Shown here: positions 36,364 to 44,579 of the stretch, one piece after another
Layout of the letters: each line of letters opens with the position of its first letter
Position numbering within the stretch: position 1 is the stretch's first letter
Assembly: GCA_910586825.1 (NCBI GenBank)
Contig: CAJUJF010000010.1
Location: forward strand, 6,065-70,064
DNA from: an uncultured Christensenellaceae bacterium
GTDB lineage: Bacteria; Bacillota; Clostridia; Christensenellales; Borkfalkiaceae
DNA length: 64,000 nt
Direction: 5' to 3'
Translations under genes and position numbers: made by a program
Notes under the pieces: generated by a model
Seen by the model: only the letters and a program-made list of their open reading frames with translations
Told to the model about the DNA's origin: nothing
The model's database searches: none

Positions 36364-38427
36364 TTACCGTTCGTCTTTCCGCTGATCGGCGGAAGGCAGA
36401 ACGGATTCCATTGAATCGTCATAAAAACAGTAATTGCATTTCGAGCCGCGCTTTACCGTATATTGCGCCGTGTCCGCCATGCGGAACAGCGCGTCGTAAT
36501 CGCCGTCAAAGTTCTCGGTGCAGGCAACGCCCATGCTCACGCCGATTTTATAGCCCCTGTGTTCGACCGTGAGTCTGCGGAAGATACGGTCGATCTGTTC
36601 GCGAACCCGCTTCGTATACTCCATGAAGATGATGAATTCGTCGCCGCCCATGCGCGCGCCGATATCCGTCGTACGGATATTCGCCTTGATGCGCGCGGCG
36701 ACCGTTTCAAGCACCTCGTCGCCGAACAGGTGTCCGTATTGGTCGTTCGCCTGTTTGAAATTGTCGACGTCGAAGAACGCGAGCGCATATTTCTTGCCCT
36801 TGCCCTCCGCGAGCCGTTCGTTGATGATCCGCCGCGCCGCGTTGTGGTTCAAAAGTCCCGTGCGCGAATCGCGGTTCGCCTTGTCTTCCAGATTCTCCAA
36901 CGCGATCGTATCGTCGTTGACGTCCATGATCTTGCCGATCGCGCCTTCGAATTCCGGCCGCTCGGAATCTCCCCACAATACCTTTGCAACGATCTTGTTC
37001 CAGGTCTTTTCGCCGTTGATTTCGAGCTGGCATTTTTCGATCAGGATCGGATTCTCCGGCGTCGTCGCGCGCAGGTGTTCGATAAAACGGCGGAAATTGT
37101 CCGCATCGAACATCTTGCACCAGAGCGGATCTTCCGAAGGATTGACAATCTTTTCGGGCATGCCGAGCGATTCCGCGCTCCACTCCGTGAGTTTGATCAT
37201 CTCGGGCACGGCGTTGTATTCGAAGGTGATCTCGCGGGAAATGTCCGAAAGATAGCGGAATTTCATGCGTTCGCGTTCGAGGAGCCGCACGCTGCGCGCC
37301 GTCATGTCCGGTCCGTCGTTTTTCAGGATCTGCTGAACGGTGTCCTGAATACTGCTGTCCGTCACCTGACCGAGCGAAAGCACGCTCAATTCGTGTTTCA
37401 GCTGATCGGCGTTCGCGCGCAGGCACTCGATCAGAATGGGGTTAAACGTACCGCACTCGCCGTTCAGGATCATGCGAACCGCCTCGTCGGGCGAGAACGC
37501 CGCCTTATAGCAACGCTTGCTCGTGAGCGCATCGTACACGTCCGCGATCGCGACGACCTGCGCGGAAATGGGGATATCGTCCCCTTTCAACCCGTCGGGA
37601 TAGCCCTTTCCGTCGTAACGCTCGTGGTGCCAACGGCATATTTCGTAACTGAACCGAATGAGCGCTTCGTTCTGACGGAACGGAATGTTGTCGAGCATCT
37701 TTGCGCCCTCGACGGTGTGCCGCTTCATGATCTCGAACTCTTCCGGCGTGAATTTGCCCGGTTTGTTCAAAATCTCGGATGGAACGGAAATCTTGCCGAT
37801 GTCGTGCAAAGCGGATGCGTTTCCGATCAAACGAATGTCTTTGGTCGAGAGCGGATATTTGTCCGTCATCTTGACGAGCTGTTTGAGCAACATTTCGGTG
37901 ATCGCGTGTACGTGAAGCACGTGCATGCCGCTTTCGCCGTTGCGGAATTCCACGATATGGGAAAGAATTTCGATCATCAGCGAATTGTCTTTCTCTTTCT
38001 CGTAAATCTGCGAAGAGAGCATATCGGACATTTCGCGCTGTTTTACGGTCAACAGATAGTTGCTCGCAACGCGGTGTTTTACAGTGCGCTCGTCGAACGG
38101 ACGGCTGATGTAATCGATCGCGCCCAGATCGTACGCGCGGTCGATGTACGTGCCGCCGGCTTCGGCGGAGATCATGATGACGGGGATCGTTTTGATCCAG
38201 CCCTTCTGATTCATCATCGCAAGCACTTCGAACCCATCCATGACCGGCATGACGATATCGAGCAGTAAAAGCGATATCTCCAATTCGTGTTCTTGTAAAA
38301 CCTGCAACGCCTCCATGCCGTTTTCCGCTTCGAGGATCTCGAAATCCTCGGAAAGCATATCCGCCAGAAGCGCGCGGTTCAATTCGGAATCGTCAACAAC
38401 AAGTATGATTTTTTTCTCTTTTTTCAT
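36364..38427 (-). CDS. Response regulator with REC, HD-GYP and GGDEF domains
   Basis: 687 residues. REC domain at about 6-125 with acidic pair VVDDS, phospho-accepting Asp 57 (LLLLDIVMP) and the conserved Lys position replaced by Arg (SRPFD, Arg 109). HD-GYP phosphodiesterase domain about 150-340 with HD at 208-209 and HHERYDGKGYPDG around 267-279. A PAS-like region (about 390-510) follows, then a GGDEF domain (about 515-680) with intact GGDEF at 594-598. It therefore has the signatures both to make and to break cyclic-di-GMP. Output is presumably set by phosphorylation through the relay encoded alongside. The ribosome site is weak (AAGGGTAAG) and the gene starts 3 bases after the lipoprotein gene, suggesting coupling. 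The missing REC lysine is the odd point. Confidence 0.93.
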   Translation of the reverse strand: MKKEKKIILVVDDSELNRALLADMLSEDFEILEAENGMEALQVLQEHELEISLLLLDIVMPVMDGFEVLAMMNQKGWIKTIPVIMISAEAGGTYIDRAYDLGAIDYISRPFDERTVKHRVASNYLLTVKQREMSDMLSSQIYEKEKDNSLMIEILSHIVEFRNGESGMHVLHVHAITEMLLKQLVKMTDKYPLSTKDIRLIGNASALHDIGKISVPSEILNKPGKFTPEEFEIMKRHTVEGAKMLDNIPFRQNEALIRFSYEICRWHHERYDGKGYPDGLKGDDIPISAQVVAIADVYDALTSKRCYKAAFSPDEAVRMILNGECGTFNPILIECLRANADQLKHELSVLSLGQVTDSSIQDTVQQILKNDGPDMTARSVRLLERERMKFRYLSDISREITFEYNAVPEMIKLTEWSAESLGMPEKIVNPSEDPLWCKMFDADNFRRFIEHLRATTPENPILIEKCQLEINGEKTWNKIVAKVLWGDSERPEFEGAIGKIMDVNDDTIALENLEDKANRDSRTGLLNHNAARRIINERLAEGKGKKYALAFFDVDNFKQANDQYGHLFGDEVLETVAARIKANIRTTDIGARMGGDEFIIFMEYTKRVREQIDRIFRRLTVEHRGYKIGVSMGVACTENFDGDYDALFRMADTAQYTVKRGSKCNYCFYDDSMESVLPSADQRKDER

Positions 38428-38430
38428 GTC

Positions 38431-39837
38431 TTACCCTTGCTTATTGCGTTTCGCCAGTTTTTTGAAAATGACGCTGTTTTCCCTGCCGTACTCCGTCGCC
38501 TCGTTGCAGTCCTTATTGAGCTTTGCGGCGCATTCCTGCGGCGTAAGCCTGCCGGAGAGCAGATTGAATATCCCTTTGTAGAATACGTTTCTGACCGAAT
38601 TGTCCAACCCCTGCCAGTTGGGATTTCCGCGCATGAAATGGATCACGTTCGGAATATTTTTGGTAAATTGATCGATCATGAGCATATTCTGCGCTTCCTG
38701 CTGTTCGGTGACCCGTTTGCTGGCGGAAATACTGCCCGAAGAAACGTTGAGCCATTCCTCGGTCTCGTAGATGAATTTCACGAAATCCTTTGCGGCGGCA
38801 AGCTTGCGCGCGTCCTTGTTGTCGAAAATTTCGAAACCGGTCACAAACCTCGTCGCGATTCCGCCCGTCAGGCTCGGAAAATTGACGTAACCGCATTTCG
38901 CGACTTCCTCTTCTCCTTGCAGATAAACTTCGCAACCGATATTGAAGACGTAGAACGCGATCTGCCCTTCGTGAAAGAGCCTGTCGCAATCGCTCAACGT
39001 AAAATTCTGAGGGTGCGGCATATACCAATTCCGCTCGATCCCGCTTTGCAGCCATTCCAATCCCCGCAACGCCTCCGGCTCGTCGAAATGAAAATAGCCG
39101 TCGTCGTCGACCAGCGATACGCCGAACCCGCTGATCAGCGCCATGATGTGCGAATCGCCCTGATTGTCTTTGGCGTACATCATCGTGGGCGCGTATTTTT
39201 TATCCGTCTTCTGCGCCATGCCCGCGCCGAGCGTATCCAGCACGTATTCCCATTCGTCGATGCTCCAAGTCTGAATGATGCCCGTTTCGTCTTCCACGAA
39301 TTCGTCCAATCCGTATTCGCGGAGAATCGCCTTATTGTACATGAGAATGTTCTGCCGCCCCAGATACGGCAACATATACACCTCGCCGGCGACCTCTCCC
39401 CATTCCACGTAACCGTCTTTCAGATCGGCGCGCGCGGATTCGGAAAGCAACCCTTCGAGCGAAATCGCGTTTCCGGAATGCACGTACGTGATCATATTAT
39501 AAAAATCGTCGTAGAGAACGTCCGCCGCATCTTCCGTTCCGAACATATCCGTTACGAAGCGTTCTTCTTCGCCGTCCGGAAACATATTCACGGTGATCTC
39601 GACCTTATCTTTTTTATACTGCTCCGTGAACGCCTTTGCGGCAAGCGAGAGGAAATCTCCGCTCGTCGCGATCTCCGCGTTCGAAATTGCCGACGGAGTC
39701 GACATACGGATCAGCGGCGTTTTGACGTTGATCCGGACGGTATCGTCCCCACCGTCGTTTCCGCAACCGCCGAGCGCAAAAAGCGAGAATCCCAAAACGG
39801 CGGAAAGCGCCGTGCAAATAATTCTTTGTCTTTTCAT
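38431..39837 (-). CDS. Extracellular solute-binding lipoprotein (ABC family 1 type)
   Basis: 468 residues from the ATG at 39835-39837, selected because AGGAG lies upstream; an earlier in-frame start would add 7. Lipobox LGGC. The fold signature is that of family 1 sugar-type binding proteins: VEITVNMFPDGEEERF early, DVLYDDFYNM, MLPYLGRQNILMYNKAIL, WSIDEWEYVLDTL, an FHEGQIAFYVFNIG stretch and TEEWLNVSSGSISASKR near the end. No permease or ATPase gene is near, and it sits inside a signalling operon between the hybrid kinase and the cyclic-di-GMP regulator. I infer it is a ligand sensor working with the kinase's outer domain rather than a transport component. The ligand is unknown. Confidence 0.88.
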   Translation of the reverse strand: MKRQRIICTALSAVLGFSLFALGGCGNDGGDDTVRINVKTPLIRMSTPSAISNAEIATSGDFLSLAAKAFTEQYKKDKVEITVNMFPDGEEERFVTDMFGTEDAADVLYDDFYNMITYVHSGNAISLEGLLSESARADLKDGYVEWGEVAGEVYMLPYLGRQNILMYNKAILREYGLDEFVEDETGIIQTWSIDEWEYVLDTLGAGMAQKTDKKYAPTMMYAKDNQGDSHIMALISGFGVSLVDDDGYFHFDEPEALRGLEWLQSGIERNWYMPHPQNFTLSDCDRLFHEGQIAFYVFNIGCEVYLQGEEEVAKCGYVNFPSLTGGIATRFVTGFEIFDNKDARKLAAAKDFVKFIYETEEWLNVSSGSISASKRVTEQQEAQNMLMIDQFTKNIPNVIHFMRGNPNWQGLDNSVRNVFYKGIFNLLSGRLTPQECAAKLNKDCNEATEYGRENSVIFKKLAKRNKQG

Positions 39838-39861
39838 AAGAAAACTCCTCTTATTCACGCG

Positions 39862-42081
39862 TTAATTCCCCGAATGTTTTTTTAAACTGATCGCTTCCAT
39901 CTTTTGCAGGAATACCTTCACGTCGATCGGCTTGGTCAGGAAATCGTTCATGCCGCTCTGCATCGCGCGCACGCGGTCCTCTTCGAACGTATTCGCGGTG
40001 CATGCGAAAATCGGAACCGTCTTCGCGTCTTCGCGGTCGAGTTCGCGGATCGCTTTCGACGCCGCGCAACCGTCCATGATCGGCATGCGCATATCCATAA
40101 GAATGATGTCGTATTCGTTTAGCTCGGAATCGGAGAACATCTGAACCGCTTCGCTTCCGTTATTTGCGTGGGACGCGACAAACCCCGCTTCCCCGAGAAT
40201 TTCGAGCAGGATCTCCGCGTTGAGTTCGTTGTCTTCGGCAACGAGAACGCGCGTGGGACGGTTGGTGTCCTTCTGCTTGGTAATCGGAAGCGACATATCC
40301 CGACCGTCGGAATACTGCATGTAATCGGGCATTTCCGAAATTTCGGCGGGAATGGTTACGGTGAACTTGCTTCCCTTTTCCAGCTCGCTCTCCACCACGA
40401 TCTGTCCGCCCATCGCGTCGACCAGCAGTTTGCTGATTGCCATGCCGAGTCCCGTTCCCTTGACGCTGTTGCTGTTGCGGTTGCGCTCCTGCGAGAAAGA
40501 ATCGAATATCTTTTTCAGGAACTCCTTGCTCATTCCGCATCCGCTATCTTCGCAGACGAATGTCGTGGCGACCCGCTTGTCGTCGATTATTTTCTGGTGC
40601 AACGAGAGTTTGATAAACCCGCCTCTGGGCGTGAACTTCGCGGCGTTGCCGACAATGTTCATGAGCACCTGCTTGATGCGCACTTCGTCGCCGTAAACGC
40701 AGGGCGCTTTGATGTCGATATCCGTGATGAACCGCACGCCGCGCGATTCGATATTGTCGCGTTGCATCGACCAGATCGCGTCCATGACCGTTTCGAGCAG
40801 AAGCGGCTCGTGCGTGAGTTCCACTTTCCCCGCCTGCAACTTCGACATGTCGAGCACGTCGTTTACAAGCGACAGGAGATAGTTGGCGGTGCTGTGCGAT
40901 TTTGCAAGCCATTCTTTGATCTGTTCCGCCTTTTCGGGGTCGTTGATCGACTGCAACACCAAGTAGTTCAATCCGACCAGCCCGTTGAGCGGCGTCCGGA
41001 TCTCATGGCTCATATTGGAAAGGAATTCGCTCTGCGCCCGTTCCTTGGCAAGCGCTTTGACCGCGCGGTTCTGCGTGATCATGACGAACAGCAACGCAAC
41101 GATCACGATCAAGAGAACGATGACCAACTCTATGATATTGAGCGTGATCAACGAAGAACTCCATTCGTCGAACACCGCTTCGTTGACCGACATGATAAAG
41201 TACCATTCGATGCCGCTATCCTCGAACGGAGTGCAATAGGCGAATCTGCGGACGGGATCGCCGTCCTCGCGGTCGGTGCGGTAGAAACTGAACGTCTCGC
41301 TTGCGCTCATCTTTTCCGCAACCTGTTCTTTGGTAAAATCCGACTGATCGCAGTTTTCGATATACGTAAACAGATTGCGCGTCTGATTCAGATATCCGGT
41401 GCGGTAAGCGTCTACGATAAAGTTGCCCGACTTATCCACGACGGCGCTGTAACCGCGCGGAGAATTGCCTTTATGGAAAATATCGATGACCAATCCGTCC
41501 TGAATCGAACTCACTTTCGTAAAACCGAGCAGAAAAGACATCTTCTTTCCGCTTACGACCAGATCCCCGAGATTTTCTCCGTTGACGTCGCGTAAGGCAG
41601 ACACATTGATCCCGTAAACGAGATATTCCTCTTCCTCGTTTTCGCCGACCCAATCGTAATGGAACACCGTGTTGCTCAACACTTCTTCGTTACGTATAAA
41701 ATGCGCCGAAAAATCGTACTCTTCTTTATCGAGAAAGAGAAACGTATCGGTGTACGCCGTTCCGTCTTCGCCGACCAGATACACGTAGTCGAACGAACTC
41801 TCTTCCCGCTCTTGCAGGATATATTCCTGAATATCCTGAATATATCTATATTCCTTGCGGTGGAGTCGCTGACCCATACGATCCAAAAAATCCCAATTGT
41901 GATTGATATACGTGTTGATCGCGTTGCGGTCGTGCTTCACCATTTCGCTGATCATCTGTACGGTATTGGTATGCACCACGCCGTCCAGCAACGCGATGTA
42001 GACGACCGCAACGACAAAAACGACGCATGCAATGATCGTCGCAACCGCGATATGTAAAACTCGTCTTTTTACTTTTTCCAT
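39862..42081 (-). CDS. Hybrid sensor histidine kinase (Cache-like sensor, HisKA, HATPase, REC)
   Basis: 739 residues from the ATG at 42079-42081 (GGAG nine bases upstream); an in-frame start 54 bases earlier is less likely. Order: membrane helix 9-33, a ~280-residue outer domain of Cache type, membrane helix 313-337, HisKA with FLSNMSHEIRTPLNG (phospho-His 359), HATPase about 460-580 with N box NIVGNAAKF, G1 DSGCGMS and G2 GTGLGMA, and a receiver domain 611-727 with phospho-Asp 663 (IILMDMRMP) and Lys in LTKPID. It should sense an outside signal, perhaps via the neighbouring solute-binding lipoprotein, and feed phosphate through its own REC and the HPt protein to the HD-GYP/GGDEF regulator. 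First gene of the operon; leader contains hairpins. Confidence 0.94.
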   Translation of the reverse strand: MEKVKRRVLHIAVATIIACVVFVVAVVYIALLDGVVHTNTVQMISEMVKHDRNAINTYINHNWDFLDRMGQRLHRKEYRYIQDIQEYILQEREESSFDYVYLVGEDGTAYTDTFLFLDKEEYDFSAHFIRNEEVLSNTVFHYDWVGENEEEEYLVYGINVSALRDVNGENLGDLVVSGKKMSFLLGFTKVSSIQDGLVIDIFHKGNSPRGYSAVVDKSGNFIVDAYRTGYLNQTRNLFTYIENCDQSDFTKEQVAEKMSASETFSFYRTDREDGDPVRRFAYCTPFEDSGIEWYFIMSVNEAVFDEWSSSLITLNIIELVIVLLIVIVALLFVMITQNRAVKALAKERAQSEFLSNMSHEIRTPLNGLVGLNYLVLQSINDPEKAEQIKEWLAKSHSTANYLLSLVNDVLDMSKLQAGKVELTHEPLLLETVMDAIWSMQRDNIESRGVRFITDIDIKAPCVYGDEVRIKQVLMNIVGNAAKFTPRGGFIKLSLHQKIIDDKRVATTFVCEDSGCGMSKEFLKKIFDSFSQERNRNSNSVKGTGLGMAISKLLVDAMGGQIVVESELEKGSKFTVTIPAEISEMPDYMQYSDGRDMSLPITKQKDTNRPTRVLVAEDNELNAEILLEILGEAGFVASHANNGSEAVQMFSDSELNEYDIILMDMRMPIMDGCAASKAIRELDREDAKTVPIFACTANTFEEDRVRAMQSGMNDFLTKPIDVKVFLQKMEAISLKKHSGN

Positions 42082-42099
42082 AACCGCTCCGAATAGATC

Positions 42100-42117
42100 T
42101 TGCCGCCGCGGCGGCAA
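42100..42117. promoter_or_regulatory. Perfect 18-bp GC palindrome in the kinase operon leader
   Basis: TTGCCGCCGCGGCGGCAA reads the same on both strands and lies 18 bases before the kinase start codon, with a second small hairpin (CGGGC-TTT-GCCCG) upstream at about 42129-42141. It may be an operator or an RNA hairpin near the ribosome site. Confidence 0.4.
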
Positions 42118-42150
42118 CTCAACGATATCGGGCAAAGCCCGTACATAATT

Positions 42151-42179
42151 ATTTTATCATATTTATTTACAATACGCAA
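42151..42179 (-). promoter_or_regulatory. Promoter of the signalling operon
   Basis: -35 TTGCGT (42174-42179), 17-bp spacer, -10 TAAAAT (42151-42156), about 65 bases before the kinase start. Confidence 0.55.
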
Positions 42180-42250
42180 GAGTTTCGTTAAAATATCGCG
42201 ACGGAAGCTTTGCTTTTTCTCGAAAAAACGTCTTTTTCCACCCTTTTTCC

Positions 42251-43138
42251 TTATTGGCGGAACAAATTGAGAAAACTCCGCAGCGAAAAATTCGTCGCCG
42301 CCGCCCGCGGAAGCGCGACCGCGACCGAACGCGCGGGCATGGCGGGCTCCACGCGCAGTTCGACGAGCGATCCGCTTTCGAGTTCGTTCAAGGAATATTC
42401 CCGCGGAATGCAGCCGATCCCCATTCCGCGTTCGACGAGCCGTTTCATGAACCCCCAGCTGTCGATCTCCACCGCGGGCAGAAGCTTTGCGCCGAGGCTT
42501 TCCGCATGCCTGTCGAGCGCGGCGCGCGCAACGGTGTTCTGCTCCATCAGCAAAAGCGGATACTTCTGCAAATCCCACACCGAAAGCGTGCCCGCGCGCT
42601 CCGGAAAGAACTCGCCGCCCGCAACGAATACGTCGTGCAACAGCGCGATGGAATCGGTGATCACGATCCCCTCGTCCGGCGCGATGGGGAGATTGAGAAA
42701 TCCGACGTCGCAACGGTCCGTTTTCATCAGCTCGATGATCTTGGGCGAGACGTCCGAAATCAGCTCGATCTTCACCTCGGGACAGAGACGGTTGTATTCT
42801 ACGATCTTGTCGGCAAGCAAATACTGAAAGATCGTCTCGGAAGCGCCGATGCGTAAAGTGCCCGTCGCGCACCCGCGCAGCTCTTCCAGCCGATCCTCCA
42901 CGCCGCCGAGGAGTTTCAGCGCCTTTTCGACGTCGCCGAACACCAACTCCCCGCCCTGCGCGGTCAGTTCCATGCCCTTGTGCATGCGCTTGAAGAGCGG
43001 CGTCCCGAGCTGCGATTCCAACTGCTTGATCGCCTGCGACACGGCGGGCTGGGAGATATACAGTTCCTCCGCCGCCTTGGTGAGACTGCCGCACCGCGCA
43101 ACGGTGTAGAACACTTTATACAATTCGAGATTTACCAT
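42251..43138 (-). CDS. LysR-family transcriptional regulator
   Basis: 295 residues from the ATG at 43136-43138. The N-terminal winged helix-turn-helix is clear: LYKVFYTVARCGSLTKAAEELYISQPAVSQAIKQLE pattern (written here only as features: A-A-E-E-L at 22-26, S-Q-P-A-V-S-Q recognition helix, LGTPLFKR at the wing). A linker helix and the two-lobed effector domain follow (TLRIGASETIFQYLL, a GIGCIPREY stretch near the end). It starts 2 bases after the mnmE stop and overlaps nothing, so it is probably in the mnmE transcript. LysR regulators usually act on a divergent neighbour, but none exists here, so the target is unknown. Confidence 0.92.
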   Translation of the reverse strand: MVNLELYKVFYTVARCGSLTKAAEELYISQPAVSQAIKQLESQLGTPLFKRMHKGMELTAQGGELVFGDVEKALKLLGGVEDRLEELRGCATGTLRIGASETIFQYLLADKIVEYNRLCPEVKIELISDVSPKIIELMKTDRCDVGFLNLPIAPDEGIVITDSIALLHDVFVAGGEFFPERAGTLSVWDLQKYPLLLMEQNTVARAALDRHAESLGAKLLPAVEIDSWGFMKRLVERGMGIGCIPREYSLNELESGSLVELRVEPAMPARSVAVALPRAAATNFSLRSFLNLFRQ

Positions 43139-43140
43139 CG

Positions 43141-44430
43141 TTATTTCCCTACGCAGAATTTTTCGAAAATTTCCGCGATCACCGCTTCGGACGCCGTTTC
43201 TCCGCTGAACGAACCGAGTTCGTGCCAGACGCGGCGCATCCCCTCGGCGTACAGTTCGGGCGGAAGTCCGCCCTCCGCCGCCGCAAGCGCTTCGTCCGCC
43301 GCTTCGCAGGCGGCTTTCGCCGCGCGGTAATGCCGTTCCTCCAATACGAACACGTCGTTTTCCCTTCCGTAACCGCGTTCGAACATCAGCCGTTTGAGTT
43401 CGGCGATCCCCTCGCCCGTCAGCGCGGAGAGCGCGAGATCGCACCCGCTTTTCTTGCCGAGATCGCATTTCGCGCCGACGACGATCACCGGCGTCTCCGC
43501 GGGGAATCCGAAATCCCCGTCGCCTTCCTCTTTCAGATACACGATCAGATCGGCGGAGCGGATCGCGTTTCCCGCGCGGCGGATCCCTTCCCGCTCGATT
43601 TCGTCCGCGCCCGCGCGAATCCCCGCCGTATCGGTGAGATTGAAACGGACGCCGCCGATCTCCAACGTTCCATCCACCGAGTCCCGCGTCGTACCGGGGA
43701 CGGATGAAACAATGGCGCGGTCATAGCCGAGCAACGCGTTCAGAAGGGAACTCTTCCCCGCGTTGGGGCGGCCGCAAAGCGCGACGTTGACCCCCGCCTT
43801 GATCTTTCTGCCGCAGCGGTATTGTTCGATCAGTTTTCCGAGCGAGGCGCGCACTTCGCGCAAACCGCGCACCGTCTCCGCGCGGGAAGAGGCGTTCAGA
43901 TCCTCTTCGGGATAGTCGATATCCGCTTCGACGCCGGCGAGACAGGTCTTGATAAGTCCCTGCAAACGCTTTCCCTCTTCGGTCAGCCGCTCGGTATACA
44001 GAGAATATCCCGCCCGCACCTGCGCCTGCGATTCCGCGTCGATCATGTCCGCCATACCCTCCGCCGCGGAAAGAGAGAGTTTGCCGTTGAGAAAGGCGCG
44101 CTTCGTAAATTCGCCGCGCTCCGCAAGCCGCGCCCCGAAGAACAGCGTGCGCGCGAGCACCCCGCGGGCGATTTCCGTCCCGCCGTGACAGTGAAACTCC
44201 ACGACGTCCTCGCCCGTAAACGACTTCGGCGCGCGGAAATAAACGCACATTCCGTAATCCCCGAAGTCGCCGCAGTCGATTTCGCCCGCATACATCGTAT
44301 TGGGCGCGAATTCCGCCTTGCGGGAAAACATTTTTTTTGCGACGTCGAGCGCGCCGCGCCCGCTCATCCGTATGACCGCGACCCCGCCGCGCCCCTGCGC
44401 GGTCGCGATCGCGGAAATAACCTCTTCCAT
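43141..44430 (-). CDS. mnmE: tRNA uridine-5-carboxymethylaminomethyl(34) synthesis GTPase MnmE
   Basis: 429 residues from the ATG at 44428-44430 (GGAG 13 bases upstream); an earlier in-frame start is unlikely because MEEVISAIATAQ is the standard N-terminus. MnmE with MnmG modifies wobble uridine 34 of several tRNAs. Seen: formyl-THF-binding N-terminal domain with GGVAVIRMSG, helical domain with GEFTKRAFLNGKL, G domain with Walker A GRPNAGKSSLLN, the switch PGTTRD, DTAGIR, and the required C-terminal FCVGK with its Cys. The G4 NKxD motif is unusual (GAKCDLG). mnmG is not in the window. It has its own promoter and is followed by a LysR gene. Confidence 0.96.
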   Translation of the reverse strand: MEEVISAIATAQGRGGVAVIRMSGRGALDVAKKMFSRKAEFAPNTMYAGEIDCGDFGDYGMCVYFRAPKSFTGEDVVEFHCHGGTEIARGVLARTLFFGARLAERGEFTKRAFLNGKLSLSAAEGMADMIDAESQAQVRAGYSLYTERLTEEGKRLQGLIKTCLAGVEADIDYPEEDLNASSRAETVRGLREVRASLGKLIEQYRCGRKIKAGVNVALCGRPNAGKSSLLNALLGYDRAIVSSVPGTTRDSVDGTLEIGGVRFNLTDTAGIRAGADEIEREGIRRAGNAIRSADLIVYLKEEGDGDFGFPAETPVIVVGAKCDLGKKSGCDLALSALTGEGIAELKRLMFERGYGRENDVFVLEERHYRAAKAACEAADEALAAAEGGLPPELYAEGMRRVWHELGSFSGETASEAVIAEIFEKFCVGK

Positions 44431-44492
44431 ATCTATAAGCTCCGTGAATCGCAAAACGGGCAATTCCGCCCTGCGACATAATTATATATTAT

Positions 44493-44521
44493 ATTGTATC
44501 ACGCTCGCGGCAGTTTGTAAA
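44493..44521 (-). promoter_or_regulatory. Sigma-A promoter of mnmE
   Basis: -35 TTTACA (44516-44521), 17-bp spacer, -10 TACAAT (44493-44498), about 60 bases before the start codon. Confidence 0.65.
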
Positions 44522-44544
44522 CCGATTGAAAGAACTTTCAACGG

Positions 44545-44575
44545 ACAAAGAAAAAGCCCCCGGAAGGAGGCTTTG
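44545..44575 (-). terminator. Intrinsic terminator of the ecf-truA operon
   Basis: Minus-strand hairpin CAAAGCCTCC / GGGGGCTTT with a small loop, followed by TTTTTCTTT, five bases past the stop of the membrane-protein gene. Confidence 0.8.
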
Positions 44576-44579
44576 AATT

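Noticed and set aside
38431..39837. Sugar ABC transporter locus
   Set aside because: Only a binding protein is present; no permease or ATPase gene nearby, and both neighbours are signalling genes.
42184..42250. Terminator after the LysR gene (GAAAAAGACGTTTTTTC hairpin)
   Set aside because: The stem is short and A/T only, with no clear T tract after it; not strong enough to list.
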